A stretch of DNA of 64,000 nt, from positions 1,860,001 to 1,924,000 of the forward strand of contig CP063848.1 in assembly GCA_015277795.1 (NCBI GenBank), read 5' to 3'. Position 1 is the stretch's first letter; every line of letters starts with the position of its first letter. Source of the DNA: Massilia sp. UMI-21 (GTDB taxonomy: Bacteria; Pseudomonadota; Gammaproteobacteria; Burkholderiales; Burkholderiaceae_D). The position numbers and the translations under genes were made by a program. Positions 45,937 to 57,747 of this stretch are shown here, one piece after another. The notes beneath the pieces are model-generated. The model ran no database searches. It saw nothing but the letters and a program-made list of their open reading frames with translations, and was not told where the DNA came from.

Positions 45937-46383
45937 ATGTCGCGTTTTCCCCTTTTTTTGCTGGCCCTGCCGCTCGTCCTGGGCGGCTGCGCCACCGTGG
46001 CCGATGCGCCGCGACAACAACAGCTCGAACTGCACGCCGTGCTCGACTACCAGGAGGTCGTCGGGGTGGGATGCCTGCTGAGCAATGACCTGGGCCGCTG
46101 GTTCGTGGTGGCGCCGGGACGCGTCACCATCGCGCGCAGCGCAGCGCCGCTGGTCGTCGATTGCAAGAAGGCGGGAACGGGCGCCGGACAGGAGCAGGTC
46201 GGATCGCGCCCCGACGCGCTCAGCCTGATGGGCAATGTGGTCATCAGCGCCGGCATGGGTCTGATCGTGGACCGGTACTCGGGAGCAGGGTGGTCATACC
46301 CAGCCAACCTGACGGTGCTGATGGCGCCGGCCGCCCCGCGCGAAGAACTGGCGGCGCAGCGGGTGGAGAGCCCGGTGTTCTGA
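45937..46383 (+). CDS. Small predicted lipoprotein
   Basis: A 148-residue protein with a lipoprotein signal (MSRFPLFLLALPLVLGGC, lipobox VLGGC). The mature part is mostly beta-rich, with a pair of cysteines (VGCLLSN; VVDCKKAG) that could form a disulfide, and a hydrophobic stretch (LSLMGNVVISAGMGLIVDRYSGAG) resembling glycine-zipper lipoproteins. An upstream ATG at 45913 would add 8 residues. Function unknown. It is a single gene convergent with pepA, separated by a bidirectional terminator. Confidence 0.68.
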   Translation: MSRFPLFLLALPLVLGGCATVADAPRQQQLELHAVLDYQEVVGVGCLLSNDLGRWFVVAPGRVTIARSAAPLVVDCKKAGTGAGQEQVGSRPDALSLMGNVVISAGMGLIVDRYSGAGWSYPANLTVLMAPAAPREELAAQRVESPVF

Positions 46384-46412
46384 AGCGCCGGGCGCAGACA
46401 AGCCCGGCCCTG

Positions 46413-46446
46413 AAAAAAAACAGCCCCGCACGCGGGGCTGTTTTTA
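46413..46446. terminator. Bidirectional terminator
   Basis: CAGCCCCGC-AC-GCGGGGCTG (46421-46440) is flanked by an A-run on the left and a T-run on the right, so it can end transcription from both the lipoprotein gene and pepA. Confidence 0.88.
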
Positions 46447-46448
46447 TT

Positions 46449-46495
46449 GATGAAATAATATTTCACCACAGCCCCAGGATGAAAGAATATTTCAT
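46449..46495. repeat. Duplicated ATGAAANAATATTTCA motif
   Basis: Two near-identical, near-palindromic 16-mers, ATGAAATAATATTTCA (46450-46465) and ATGAAAGAATATTTCA (46479-46494), occur 29 bp apart between the terminator and the pepA stop. Their AT-richness and spacing resemble paired protein-binding sites, but the location is 3' of both genes. Confidence 0.5.
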
Positions 46496-46512
46496 CGCGG
46501 GGCCGGGGCGCA

Positions 46513-48015
46513 TTACACGCGGTTCATCAGGAAGGTGGTCAGGAGCGGCACCGGACGGCCGGTCGCGCCCTTGGCCGCGCCCGACTTCCAGGCGGTGCCG
46601 GCGATGTCCAGGTGCGCCCAGGTGTAGTTGCGGGTGAAATTCTCCAGGAAGCAGGCCGCGGTGATCGAGGCGGCGCCCGGAGTGCCGATGTTGGCCAGGT
46701 CGGCGAAGTTCGACTTCAGCTGCTCGTTGTAGTTCTCGCCCAGCGGGAAGCGCCAGGCCACGTCGCCGGCCTGCTTGCCGGCGTCGAGCAGTTCCTGGGC
46801 CAGGCCGTCGTGGGCGTCGTCGTGGCGGGTGAACAGGCCGCTGGTATGGTGGCCCAGGGCCACGATGCAGGCGCCGGTGAGGGTGGCGATGTCGACCACG
46901 GCGGCCGGCTTGAAGCGCTCGGCGTAGGCGAGGGCGTCGCACAGGACCAGGCGGCCTTCGGCATCGGTGTTCAGGATTTCGATGGTCAGGCCGTTCATCG
47001 AGGTCACGATGTCGCCCGGCTTGGTCGCGCGGCCCGAGGGCATGTTCTCGCAGGCCGCCACGATGCCGATCACGTTCAGCTTCAGGCCCATCTCGCCGAT
47101 CGCACGGAAGGTGCCCAGCACCGAGCCGGCGCCGCACATGTCGTACTTCATCTCGTCCATGCCGGGACCCGCCTTGATCGAGATGCCGCCGCTGTCGAAC
47201 GTGATGCCCTTGCCGACCAGGACCACCGGCGCATCTTTCTTGTTGCCGCCCATGTGCTTCAGGACGATGAACTTGGGCGCTTCGTCGCTGCCCCTGGCCA
47301 CCGCCAGGAAGCTGCCCATCTTCAGGGCTTCGAGCTGCTTGCGTTCCAGGACCTCGATGTCGAAGCCATAGTCGTCGGCCAGCGCGCGCGCGGTGTTGGC
47401 CAGGTAGGTCGGGGTGCAGACGTTCGGCGACAGGTTGCCCAGTTCCTTGGTCAGCGCCATGCCGTTCGAGATCGCGACGGCCTGGGCCAGCACCGGCTTG
47501 AGCTGGGTGGCGGCGTTCGCGGCGTCGGCGGCGATGACGATCTTGCGCACGCCGGCGGGCGCCGGATCCTTCTTGCTCTTTTGCGTATCAGTACGGTGCT
47601 CGGTCTCATTGGCCGCGATCACAAGTGCGCGCACTGCCCAGTTGACGTCGCGGTCTTTCACATCCGCCAGCGGGAATGCGATAATGGCATCCGTCGCGCC
47701 CAGGGTGCCGCACACCTTCAAGGCTGCGCCGACCGCGCTGCTGTAGCTCTTTTCGCTCAGCGCCTCGGTCGTGCCCATGCCTACCAGCAGCACGCGCGCC
47801 GCGGCGACGCCGGTCACGCCGCGCAGCAGCAGGGTCGAACCGGCCTTGCCGCTGATGTCGCCGGACTTGAGCGCGGCGCTGATGTCGCCGCCGGCGTCCA
47901 GCGCTTTGGCAGCCTGCGACAGTTTCTTGTTCTCGAACACGGCGACTGCGATCACGCCGGCTTTCGCCGCGGCCAGGGTGTTCTTGGTGTCGAATGCTTT
48001 TATGCTAAAGTCCAT
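46513..48015 (-). CDS. pepA: Leucyl aminopeptidase PepA
   Basis: A 500-residue M17 metallo-aminopeptidase. The catalytic domain carries [31 protein letters not shown] and the signature [14 protein letters not shown], with two-metal-binding Lys, Asp and Glu residues. It trims N-terminal residues of peptides in the cytoplasm; in E. coli the protein also acts as an accessory DNA-binding factor. It is divergent from lptF with an 89-bp gap, the usual arrangement. Confidence 0.96.
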   Translation of the reverse strand: MDFSIKAFDTKNTLAAAKAGVIAVAVFENKKLSQAAKALDAGGDISAALKSGDISGKAGSTLLLRGVTGVAAARVLLVGMGTTEALSEKSYSSAVGAALKVCGTLGATDAIIAFPLADVKDRDVNWAVRALVIAANETEHRTDTQKSKKDPAPAGVRKIVIAADAANAATQLKPVLAQAVAISNGMALTKELGNLSPNVCTPTYLANTARALADDYGFDIEVLERKQLEALKMGSFLAVARGSDEAPKFIVLKHMGGNKKDAPVVLVGKGITFDSGGISIKAGPGMDEMKYDMCGAGSVLGTFRAIGEMGLKLNVIGIVAACENMPSGRATKPGDIVTSMNGLTIEILNTDAEGRLVLCDALAYAERFKPAAVVDIATLTGACIVALGHHTSGLFTRHDDAHDGLAQELLDAGKQAGDVAWRFPLGENYNEQLKSNFADLANIGTPGAASITAACFLENFTRNYTWAHLDIAGTAWKSGAAKGATGRPVPLLTTFLMNRV

Positions 48016-48104
48016 TTTTGGTTCTCCGGTTCGTTTTCGCGGTGCCGCGGTAAGGCAGATTTATTTACCGCTGTGCCTAACCTGCAATTATAGCTATTTA
48101 TTGA

Positions 48105-49259
48105 ATGATCTTTCGACGCGCCCTGCAACGTGAATTGGCCAGTTCCGCCGGCGCCACCTTTACGGTGCTGTTTACGATCCTGGTCACCTGGACGCTCATC
48201 AAAGTCCTCGGCACGGCCGCCGGCGGCAAGGTCGACCCGGGCGACGTCCTGGCCCTGATCGGTTTCGCCATCCTCAATTACCTGCCGACCATCCTGACCC
48301 TCACGGTCTTCATCTCGGTGCTGGCGGCGGTCACGCGCAGCTACCGCGATTCCGAGATGGTCGTCTGGTTCGCCTCCGGCATGTCGCTGCGGCGCTGGAT
48401 CGCCCCGGTCCTCAGCTTCGGCCTGCCGATCGTGGCGCTGGTCGCGGCCCTGTCGCTGGTGGCCGCCCCATGGGCCGCGCTCAAGCGCGCCGAGTTCGTC
48501 GAGCGTTTCCAGAAGCGCGAAGACCTCAAGCGCGTCGCCCCCGGCCAGTTCCGCGAATCCTCATCCAGCGACCGCGTGTTCTTCGTCGAACGCTCCACCA
48601 CCGGCGCTACCGTGGTGCAGAACGTGTTCGTCAATTCGCGTGACAAGAACGGCGGCACCTCGGTGGTGGTTGCCAAGGAAGGCGTGATCGAGTCCGACGC
48701 CGGGGGCGGCCAGTACCTGGTGCTGAGCAACGGGCGCCGCTACCAGGGCACGCCGGGGCAGGCCGATTTCCAGTCGATGGAATTCGAGCGCTACAAGATG
48801 CGGGTCGCGACCAGGACGCCGGTGCTGGGCACCGACACGCCCAGCAATGCGCTGCCCACCTCGGTGCTGCTGCAGATCGAGAACCAGTACACCCGCGCCG
48901 AGCTGCTGGACCGGATCTCGACGCCGATCATCTGCCTGGTGCTGATGCTGCTGGCGATCCCGCTCGGCTTCGTCAACCCGCGCGCCGGCAGTTCGGCCAA
49001 CATGATCCTGGCGCTGCTGATCTTCTTCACCTACCTGAACCTGAACAAACTGATGGAAAACAGCGTCAAGCGCGCCAAGCTCGATTTCGACGTCGCCTGG
49101 TGGCCGCTGCACCTGGCGGCCGCGCTCACGGTCGCGGCGCTGTTCGCGTGGCGCCTGAACGTCAACCACCGCTGGCATCCGCTGGCCCTGCTCAATGCCT
49201 GGAAGCGGCGCCGGGCGGGCCGCGGCAAGGCGGCCCCGGCGAAGGCGGAGGCGCAATGA
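48105..49259 (+). CDS. lptF: LptF, LPS export permease subunit
   Basis: A 384-residue YjgP/YjgQ-family protein with six membrane helices (three at each end) around a periplasmic jellyroll domain (about residues 130-265). MIFRRALQRELASSAGATFTVL and the RMSxPxxC-like block (RISTPIICLVLMLLAIPLGFVNPR) are typical. With LptG and LptB it extracts lipopolysaccharide from the inner membrane and passes it to LptC/A. It overlaps lptG by ATGA. Confidence 0.95.
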   Translation: MIFRRALQRELASSAGATFTVLFTILVTWTLIKVLGTAAGGKVDPGDVLALIGFAILNYLPTILTLTVFISVLAAVTRSYRDSEMVVWFASGMSLRRWIAPVLSFGLPIVALVAALSLVAAPWAALKRAEFVERFQKREDLKRVAPGQFRESSSSDRVFFVERSTTGATVVQNVFVNSRDKNGGTSVVVAKEGVIESDAGGGQYLVLSNGRRYQGTPGQADFQSMEFERYKMRVATRTPVLGTDTPSNALPTSVLLQIENQYTRAELLDRISTPIICLVLMLLAIPLGFVNPRAGSSANMILALLIFFTYLNLNKLMENSVKRAKLDFDVAWWPLHLAAALTVAALFAWRLNVNHRWHPLALLNAWKRRRAGRGKAAPAKAEAQ

Positions 49260-50440
49260 CGGTCCTGCAGCGCTACTTCGCGGTCAACATCGCGCAGGCG
49301 GTCAGCTTCGTGCTGGTCGCCTTTCTCGCCCTGATCTCCTTCATGGACCTGACCAGCGAGCTGCCCTCGGTGGGCAAGGGCGGCTACGAATTCCAGCATG
49401 CGCTGATGTACGTGCTGCTGCTGGTGCCCGGCAACGTGTACCAGGTGATGCCGGTGGCGGCCCTGATCGGTACCATCTACACGATGGCGCAGTTCGCCTC
49501 GAGCTCCGAATTCACCATCATGCGGGCCTCCTCGATGTCGACGCGGATGGCGGGATGGATGCTGTTCAAGGTCGGCGTGGTGTTCGTCCTGATCACCTTC
49601 GTGTTCGGCGAGCTGATCACCCCCCGCACGGCCCCGCTGGCCGAGCGCGTGCGCCTCGCCGCCAAGGGCTCGACCCTGTCGGCGGAATTCCGCTCGGGGA
49701 TGTGGACCAAGGACAGCATTCATACCGACGGCGTCAAGGGCCCGGTGGTGGGCACGCGTTTCTTCAATGTGCGCCAGATCCGCTCCGACGGCCAACTGGT
49801 CGACGTGCGCCTGTACGAGTTCGACGCCAACATGCGCATGCGCGCCCTGATCACCGCCGACGCCGGCAGCTACCGCGGCGACAATACCTGGCGCCTGAGC
49901 GGGGTCACCGAGACCATGTTCTCCAACAGCCGCGCGCTGCCCCCGCCCGGCACCCCGGCGCCGCAGGGCCAGTCGATCGCCGCCGCCTTCGGCCAGGACA
50001 CCGCCGCCGTCGCCACCCGCAAGCTCGACACGATGGACCTGGCCTCGGAGATCACCCCCAAGATCCTGTCGGTCTCGCGTTCCGAACCCGAACGCATGTC
50101 GGCCAGCGAGCTGGCGGTCTATACCCGCCACCTGGCCGAGAACCGCCAGGAGACCGGCCGCTTCAAGGTGGCGTTCTGGAAGAAAATCATCGATCCGCTG
50201 TCGATCCTGGTCCTGATGGCCCTGGCCTTGCCCTTCGCCTACCTGCACACGCGCAGCGGCGGCGTCAGCCTCAAGATCTTCGTCGGCATCATGATCGGCG
50301 TGGGCTTCCTGCTGCTGAATGCGCTGTTTTCGAACCTGGGCGTACTGACCGCGCTGCCGGCCTTCATGACCGCGGCCGCGCCCAGCCTGCTATTCCTGCT
50401 GCTGGCGATCGGCGCCCTGTGGTGGGTGGAGAGACATTGA
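49256..50440 (+). CDS. lptG: LptG, LPS export permease subunit
   Basis: A 394-residue partner of LptF with the same six-helix plus periplasmic-domain layout. It begins MTVLQRYFAVNIAQAVSFVLV and contains ASSSEFTIMRASSMST and KKIIDPLSILVLMALALPFAYLHTR before the final helices. The start at 49256 overlaps the lptF stop (ATGA). Its own stop TGA overlaps the cbiX start by one base. Confidence 0.95.
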   Translation: MTVLQRYFAVNIAQAVSFVLVAFLALISFMDLTSELPSVGKGGYEFQHALMYVLLLVPGNVYQVMPVAALIGTIYTMAQFASSSEFTIMRASSMSTRMAGWMLFKVGVVFVLITFVFGELITPRTAPLAERVRLAAKGSTLSAEFRSGMWTKDSIHTDGVKGPVVGTRFFNVRQIRSDGQLVDVRLYEFDANMRMRALITADAGSYRGDNTWRLSGVTETMFSNSRALPPPGTPAPQGQSIAAAFGQDTAAVATRKLDTMDLASEITPKILSVSRSEPERMSASELAVYTRHLAENRQETGRFKVAFWKKIIDPLSILVLMALALPFAYLHTRSGGVSLKIFVGIMIGVGFLLLNALFSNLGVLTALPAFMTAAAPSLLFLLLAIGALWWVERH

Positions 50441-50808
50441 TGAAACGTGCACTCGTCCTGTTCGCCCACGGCGCCCGCGCACCAGGCTGGGCCCTGCCTT
50501 TCGAACGGCTGCGCGACCAGGCGCAGGCCCGGCTGCCCGATGTCGGCGTCACGCTGGCCTTCCTCGAACTGATGGAGCCGCGCCTGCCCGCCACGGTCGA
50601 GGCGCTGGTGCGCGACGGCACCGAAGACATCACGATCGTGCCGGTATTCCTGGGGCAGGGTGGCCACCTGCTGCGCGACCTGCCGCAGCTGGCGGACGGC
50701 ATCCGCGCCGCCCATCCCGGCCTGCGCCTGCATGTGGTCGGCGCCATCGGCGAAGATCCCGGGGTGCAGGCGGCCATGACGGACTATTGCCTGCGCTCGC
50801 TCGGCTGA
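50440..50808 (+). CDS. cbiX: CbiX/SirB-type sirohydrochlorin chelatase
   Basis: A 122-residue short chelatase. The metal-binding His is in LFAHGARAPGW, and IVPVFLGQGGHLLRDLPQL carries the second histidine region. Short CbiX proteins insert Co or Fe into sirohydrochlorin. Given the sulfite reductase genes and cobA in this window, ferrochelation to siroheme is the likely role. The start shares a base with the lptG stop, so it is the last gene of that operon. The precorrin-2 dehydrogenase step is not encoded nearby. Confidence 0.88.
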   Translation: MKRALVLFAHGARAPGWALPFERLRDQAQARLPDVGVTLAFLELMEPRLPATVEALVRDGTEDITIVPVFLGQGGHLLRDLPQLADGIRAAHPGLRLHVVGAIGEDPGVQAAMTDYCLRSLG

Positions 50809-51011
50809 GGCTGCTTGCCGGCCGGCGCCGGTGCGTAGCGCGCTCTGATGCTGGCGAAGCGTTAACACCCTTGGCAAGGCAGGCAAGATTACGTTGGTTT
50901 TCCGCCATATTGCCGGAGAGAATTTAATTTCTGTCTTTAAATAGAAATTTCCGTGAGGCATTATGACTGGTATCCAGTGCCGCGCACTCCGCGCGCTCAC
51001 CTACCAGCAAG

Positions 51012-53267
<2,256 letters not shown>

Positions 53268-53288
53268 GCTGGTTCAGTGGCATGCATC

Positions 53289-53389
53289 GTAGGGTGGACG
53301 GCTTCGCCGTCCGCGCGTCCGACTCACGGATGCTCTGCCACAGAACTTGCGCCAGCTGAACGCGCGGACGGCATAGCCGTCCACCCTAC
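53289..53389. repeat. GTAG-hairpin repeat pair (REP/BIME-like), copy C
   Basis: A 101-bp element with GTAGGGTGGACGG at the left, CCGTCCACCCTAC at the right, terminal hairpins such as GGACGGC-TTC-GCCGTCC, and internal CGCGCGTCC / GAACGCGCGG blocks shared with copy A. Its right-hand GTAG contains the TAG stop of the minus-strand cobA gene. Confidence 0.88.
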
Positions 53390-54126
53390 CGTTGATGTTC
53401 GCGCTTGGCGAGCGCCTCGCCCAGCATCACCAGCACCGGCCCGTGTCCCGGCTCCAGCCCGCGCGCCAGGTCGCTTAAAGTCAGCCGCAGGATGCGCTCG
53501 TCGGGCCGGCTGCAGTTTTCCACCACCACCACCGGCAGATCGGGACGGCGTCCTTCCGCCAGCAGGCGTTCGGCGGTGGCCGCGGCTTCGCGCCCGCCCA
53601 TGTACTGCACCAGCGTGTCGGTTTCGGGCAGGGCAGGCGGGGCGGCGATCGGCCTGTCCGGCCGGTCCCTTTCAGTGCTCGAGGTGAAGAAGGCAACGCT
53701 GCGCGCCACGCCGCGCTTGGTGAGCGGTTGCCGGGCGGCGGCCGCCGCCGCGACCGCGGTGGTAATGCCGGGAACGACTTCGACCTCGATGCCGGCCGCT
53801 TCCAGCGCGCGCAGTTCCTCGTCGGCGCGCCCGAACAGCATCGGGTCGCCGCCTTTCAGGCGCACCACCTGCCGGAACTTGCCGGCGCATTCGACCAGCT
53901 GCTGGTTGATGTGGACTTGCGCCGTGGAGCGCTGGCCCGAGCGCTTGCCGACCGAGATCAGCTCGGCCTGGCGGCACAGGTCGAGCATGTCGGAGGTGAC
54001 CAGCGCGTCGTAGAGCACGACGTCGGCCTGCGCCAGCAGGCGCGCGCCGCGGACGGTGATGAGGTCGGCAGCGCCGGGGCCGGCTCCCACCAGATAGACT
54101 TTGCCGAGTGCCCCTGAATGCGCCAT
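53386..54126 (-). CDS. cobA: Uroporphyrinogen-III C-methyltransferase
   Basis: A 246-residue SUMT enzyme adding two methyls from SAM to uroporphyrinogen III to give precorrin-2 for siroheme. VYLVGAGPGAADLITVRGARLL, QVVRLKGGDPMLFGRADEE and VVPGITTAVAAAA are family signatures. It lacks the CysG dehydrogenase/chelatase half. It lies 14 bp downstream of cysN, apparently the last gene of the sulfate-reduction operon. The ATG at 54126 gives a normal N-terminus. The TAG stop is embedded in repeat copy C. Confidence 0.92.
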   Translation of the reverse strand: MAHSGALGKVYLVGAGPGAADLITVRGARLLAQADVVLYDALVTSDMLDLCRQAELISVGKRSGQRSTAQVHINQQLVECAGKFRQVVRLKGGDPMLFGRADEELRALEAAGIEVEVVPGITTAVAAAAAARQPLTKRGVARSVAFFTSSTERDRPDRPIAAPPALPETDTLVQYMGGREAAATAERLLAEGRRPDLPVVVVENCSRPDERILRLTLSDLARGLEPGHGPVLVMLGEALAKREHQR

Positions 54127-54140
54127 GCAGACCCCTTCGC

Positions 54141-55469
54141 TTATTGATCCAGTCGGATCATACCCGCTGCCACGGTCTGGTGGGTGACTTCGTCGATCAG
54201 GATGAAGGCGCCGGTGGCGCGGTTGTCGCAATAGGCGTCGGCCGCCAGCGGCTGCTGCACGCTCAGCTGCACGGTGGCGATGTCGTTCAGCTTCAGGCCC
54301 TCGGTGGGATTGCCCGCCACGCGCTGCTGGGTGTTGACGTCCAGGATGCTGTCGACCTGCTTGAGCCTGGCCGCGGTCTGGCGGGTGCCGTGCTTGATCC
54401 AGTACTTGCGGCGCATGTCGAGCGGCTCGTCCGACATCCAGCACAGGTCCGCCACCACCTGCCTGAGCTGGGTCGCGGGTTGATCGGCGCCGGCCAGCAG
54501 GTCGCCGCGCGAGATGTCCAGGTGTTCGTTCAGCAGCAGGGTGACCGACTGGCCGGCCACGGCGGACTGCAACGAACCATCGAAGGTCACGATGTCCTTC
54601 ACCGTGGCGCCCTGGCCCGAAGGCTGGACGACGAGCTTGTCGCCCACCGAGACCTTGCCCGACTCGATGCGGCCCATGTAGCCGCGGAAGTCATTGGCTT
54701 CGTGGCCGTTGTGGCGCGCCACCAGCTGCACCGGGAAGCGGAAGGGCGCGGCGTGCGACTCGTCGTACACGGACAAAGCTTCGAGCAGGTCGATCAGGGT
54801 CGGGCCCTGGTACCAGGGCATGTTGCCGGAAGCGGTCACCACGTTGTCGCCGCCGAGGGCCGACAGCGGGATCGCCGTCACGTCCTTCAGGCCCAGCGAG
54901 TCGGCGAATGCGCGGTAGGCGCCGACGATGCGCTCGTAGACCGTTTGGTCGTAGTCCACCAGGTCCATCTTGTTGACGGCCACGATCACGTGCTCGATCT
55001 GCAGCAGCTTGGCGATGGTCGAGTGGCGCTTGGTCTGGGTCAGCAGCGTGACAGAACCATCGTCGCCCAGCTTCACCTTGGAGACGTCCACCAGGATGAT
55101 CACGGCGTCGGCGGTCGAGGCGCCGGTGACCATGTTGCGGGTGTATTGCTCGTGGCCCGGGGTATCGGCGATGATGAACTTGCGCTTCGGGGTGGCGAAG
55201 TAGCGGTAGGCCACGTCGATGGTGATGCCCTGTTCGCGTTCGGCTTCCAGGCCGTCGGTCAGCAGCGACAGGTCGATGGTGTCGCCCACGGTGCGCTTGT
55301 GCTTCGAGCGCGAGACGGCGGCCAGCTGGTCGGCGAAGATGCCCTTGCTGTCGTACAGCAGGCGGCCGATCAGGGTGCTCTTGCCGTCGTCGACGGAGCC
55401 GGCGGTGATGAAGCGCAGCAGACCGCGCTGGTTGGCGTTTTCGGCGAAGTTGTCGGTGGGGGCGTTCAT
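54141..55469 (-). CDS. cysN: Sulfate adenylyltransferase large subunit CysN
   Basis: A 442-residue GTPase of the EF-Tu family that drives APS synthesis by CysD. G motifs: GSVDDGKSTLIGRL, the ITID switch region, ADTPGHEQYTRNM and AVNKMDLVD. Beta-barrel domains 2 and 3 follow. It lacks the fused CysC (APS kinase) domain found in NodQ-type proteins, in line with the APS-specific CysH nearby. Its start shares a base with the cysD stop. Confidence 0.95.
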   Translation of the reverse strand: MNAPTDNFAENANQRGLLRFITAGSVDDGKSTLIGRLLYDSKGIFADQLAAVSRSKHKRTVGDTIDLSLLTDGLEAEREQGITIDVAYRYFATPKRKFIIADTPGHEQYTRNMVTGASTADAVIILVDVSKVKLGDDGSVTLLTQTKRHSTIAKLLQIEHVIVAVNKMDLVDYDQTVYERIVGAYRAFADSLGLKDVTAIPLSALGGDNVVTASGNMPWYQGPTLIDLLEALSVYDESHAAPFRFPVQLVARHNGHEANDFRGYMGRIESGKVSVGDKLVVQPSGQGATVKDIVTFDGSLQSAVAGQSVTLLLNEHLDISRGDLLAGADQPATQLRQVVADLCWMSDEPLDMRRKYWIKHGTRQTAARLKQVDSILDVNTQQRVAGNPTEGLKLNDIATVQLSVQQPLAADAYCDNRATGAFILIDEVTHQTVAAGMIRLDQ

Positions 55470-56419
55470 CAGAAATATCCTTGCTTCTTGCGTTTTTCCA
55501 TCGAGGCTTCCGAGGTCTGGTCGTCCATCCGGGTTGCGCCGCGCTCGGTCACTTCGGTGATGGCGGTCTCGGCGATGATGTTCTCGACCGTGCTGGCATG
55601 CGAGGCCACCGGGCAGGTGCAGGAGATGTCGCCCACGGTGCGAAAGCGCACGGTGCGGGTTTCGACCGTCTCGCCCTCGCGGGCCGGGGTCAGCGGCGTC
55701 AGCGGCACCAGCAGGCCATTGCGTGGGATGACCTGGCGCTCGTGCGCGAAGTAGATCGGGGGCAGGGCCAGCTTTTCGCGGGCGATGTACTGCCACACGT
55801 CGAGTTCGGTCCAGTTCGAGATCGGGAACACGCGCATGTTCTCGCCCGGATGGACGCGGGTGTTATACAGGTCCCACAATTCCGGGCGCTGGGCCTTCGG
55901 GTCCCATTGGCCGAACTCGTCGCGGAAGGAGAAGATGCGCTCCTTGGCGCGCGCTTTCTCTTCGTCGCGCCTGGCGCCGCCGATGCAGGCATCGAAACCG
56001 TGTTCGGCGATGGTTTCCAGCAGCGTCACGGCCTGGGCCGCGTTGCGCGAATCCAGCGCCGGGTTGCGCAGGCGCACGGTGCCGCGCCGGATCGAATCCT
56101 CGACCGAGCCGACGATCAGGCGCTCGCCCAGTTCCGCCACGCGGGCGTCGCGGAAGGCGATCACTTCGTCGAAGTTGTGGCCGGTGTCGATGTGCACCAG
56201 CGGGAAGGGGAATTTACCGGGGCGGAAGGCCTTTTCGGCCAGGCGCAGCAGGACGACCGAATCCTTGCCGCCCGAGAACAGCAGGGCCGGATTGCTGCAT
56301 TCGGCCGCCACTTCGCGCAGGATGTGGATGGCCTCGGATTCGAGGGCGTCGAGGTGGCGCGCGTTAATTTCACGATGCGCGTCGGTGAGCACGCCGGGGT
56401 TGTCGAATACTGTCGTCAT
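55469..56419 (-). CDS. cysD: Sulfate adenylyltransferase small subunit CysD
   Basis: A 316-residue PP-loop ATP pyrophosphatase subunit that adenylates sulfate. The PP motif LLFSGGKDSVVLLRLAEKAF, the VHIDTGHNFDEV strand, ACIGGARRDEEKARAKERIFSFRD and NWTELDVWQYI are present. The C-terminus MEKRKKQGYF is characteristic. It overlaps cysN by one base and follows cysH by 25 bp. Confidence 0.96.
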   Translation of the reverse strand: MTTVFDNPGVLTDAHREINARHLDALESEAIHILREVAAECSNPALLFSGGKDSVVLLRLAEKAFRPGKFPFPLVHIDTGHNFDEVIAFRDARVAELGERLIVGSVEDSIRRGTVRLRNPALDSRNAAQAVTLLETIAEHGFDACIGGARRDEEKARAKERIFSFRDEFGQWDPKAQRPELWDLYNTRVHPGENMRVFPISNWTELDVWQYIAREKLALPPIYFAHERQVIPRNGLLVPLTPLTPAREGETVETRTVRFRTVGDISCTCPVASHASTVENIIAETAITEVTERGATRMDDQTSEASMEKRKKQGYF

Positions 56420-56444
56420 GTTGTTGTGCCTTTGGGTGACGTGA

Positions 56445-57173
56445 TCAAGCCGCCACGGATTTGATGCGAATGAGTTTGCCGTCGACTACGTGCAGGCCGC
56501 ATTCCTTGGATTCGGGGTTTTCCCACCACCAGCGGCCGGCGCGCAGGTCCTCGCCCGGCTGGATCGCGCGGGTGCAGGGCTCGCAGCCGATCGAGGGGTA
56601 GCCGCGCTCGTGCAGGGCGTTGTACGGCACCTGCTCGCTGCGCAAGTATTCCCAGACGTCCGCTTCGAGCCAGTCGGTGAGAGGATTGAACTTCTGCATG
56701 CCGTGTGCGGCATCGTCTTCCTGCACCGCCAGCTCGGCGCGGGTGGTGGACTGGGCGCGGCGCTGGCCGGTGATCCAGGCCCTGTTGCCGCTCAGCGCGC
56801 GGCCGAGCGGCTCGACCTTGCGAATGCGGCAGCACTCCTTGCGCATCTCGACGCTGTCGTAGAAGGCGTTCAGGCCGTTCTGCGCCACGTAGGCATCCAC
56901 CGCCTCCGGCTGTGGCCTGAACAGGGCGATCTCGTAGCCGTAGGTCGCACGGACCCGGTCCAGCATGTCGAGGGTCTCGGCGTGCAGGCGGCCGGTCTCG
57001 AGCGAGAAGATCCCGATCGGCAGCTTCGCCTTGAGAATCAGGTCGGTCAGGACCATGTCCTCGGCCGCCAGGCTCGATGCGAACACGGCGGGCGAGAAAT
57101 CGCGGGCGATGCGCGCCAGGATGGCTTGCGTTTCTTCGACGCGGCGCTGCAGTGGCAAGTTCGGCTCGCTCAT
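56445..57173 (-). CDS. cysH: Adenylylsulfate (APS) reductase CysH
   Basis: A 242-residue PP-loop reductase. KECCRIRKVEPL and IGCEPCTRAIQPGE supply two CysCys/CysXXCys pairs that ligate a [4Fe-4S] cluster, which marks the APS-reducing rather than the PAPS-reducing type; KECGLH near the end holds the catalytic Cys. It reduces APS to sulfite and AMP with thioredoxin. The ATG at 57173 fits the family N-terminus; a start at 57203 is less likely. The lack of cysC in the cluster agrees with direct APS use. Confidence 0.94.
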   Translation of the reverse strand: MSEPNLPLQRRVEETQAILARIARDFSPAVFASSLAAEDMVLTDLILKAKLPIGIFSLETGRLHAETLDMLDRVRATYGYEIALFRPQPEAVDAYVAQNGLNAFYDSVEMRKECCRIRKVEPLGRALSGNRAWITGQRRAQSTTRAELAVQEDDAAHGMQKFNPLTDWLEADVWEYLRSEQVPYNALHERGYPSIGCEPCTRAIQPGEDLRAGRWWWENPESKECGLHVVDGKLIRIKSVAA

Positions 57174-57183
57174 GGTGGATTCC

Positions 57184-57747
57184 TCAGATGCCGGCGCCGG
57201 CATCGAGCAGTTCCGGCGGGGTGCCGCGCGGCGCGCGGCGGAACAGCGGCAGCGGCTGGTCCACCGAGGCCTGGTAGGTTTCCGAGAACACCGTCAAGCC
57301 CTTGAGCGCATCGACGATGCTGCGGTCCTGGCGGGTGGCGAAGGCATCGAAGCCGACCCGCGACAGGGGCCACAGCTGGTCGCGCAGCACGTCGCCGATG
57401 GCGCGCAGCTCGCCCTGGTAGCCGAGGCGCTTGCGCAAGTTGAAGGCGGTCGAGTAGCCGCGGCCGTCCGAGAACTTGGGGAAGTCCACGGCCACCACGC
57501 CAAGGCGCTGCAGGTCGTCGCGGATGGCGGCGGCCTGCTCGTCCGGGGCCAGCCAGACGCCGATGTCGGCGCGGCCGCTCAAGGCCGGGCGCTGCGCCTG
57601 CCACACGCTCAGGGGGACGATGATCTTGCCGTCCGGGACGGCGACGGTCTCCGGCGCCTCGCCCTCCAGCAGGCGCAGCACGCTCCAGTCGTCCTCGACC
57701 ACGTCGCGGTGTTTGATGATCTGCTTGTGCAGCACGAGATTAGGCAT
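57184..57747 (-). CDS. DUF934 sulfite-reduction-associated protein
   Basis: A 187-residue DUF934 protein (PDGKIIVPLSVWQAQ, VDFPKFSDGRGYSTAFNLRKRLGY). In betaproteobacteria and pseudomonads this gene regularly lies between cysI and cysH and is thought to assist sulfite reduction, though its biochemical role is not established. Its start overlaps the cysI stop by 8 bp. Confidence 0.9.
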   Translation of the reverse strand: MPNLVLHKQIIKHRDVVEDDWSVLRLLEGEAPETVAVPDGKIIVPLSVWQAQRPALSGRADIGVWLAPDEQAAAIRDDLQRLGVVAVDFPKFSDGRGYSTAFNLRKRLGYQGELRAIGDVLRDQLWPLSRVGFDAFATRQDRSIVDALKGLTVFSETYQASVDQPLPLFRRAPRGTPPELLDAGAGI

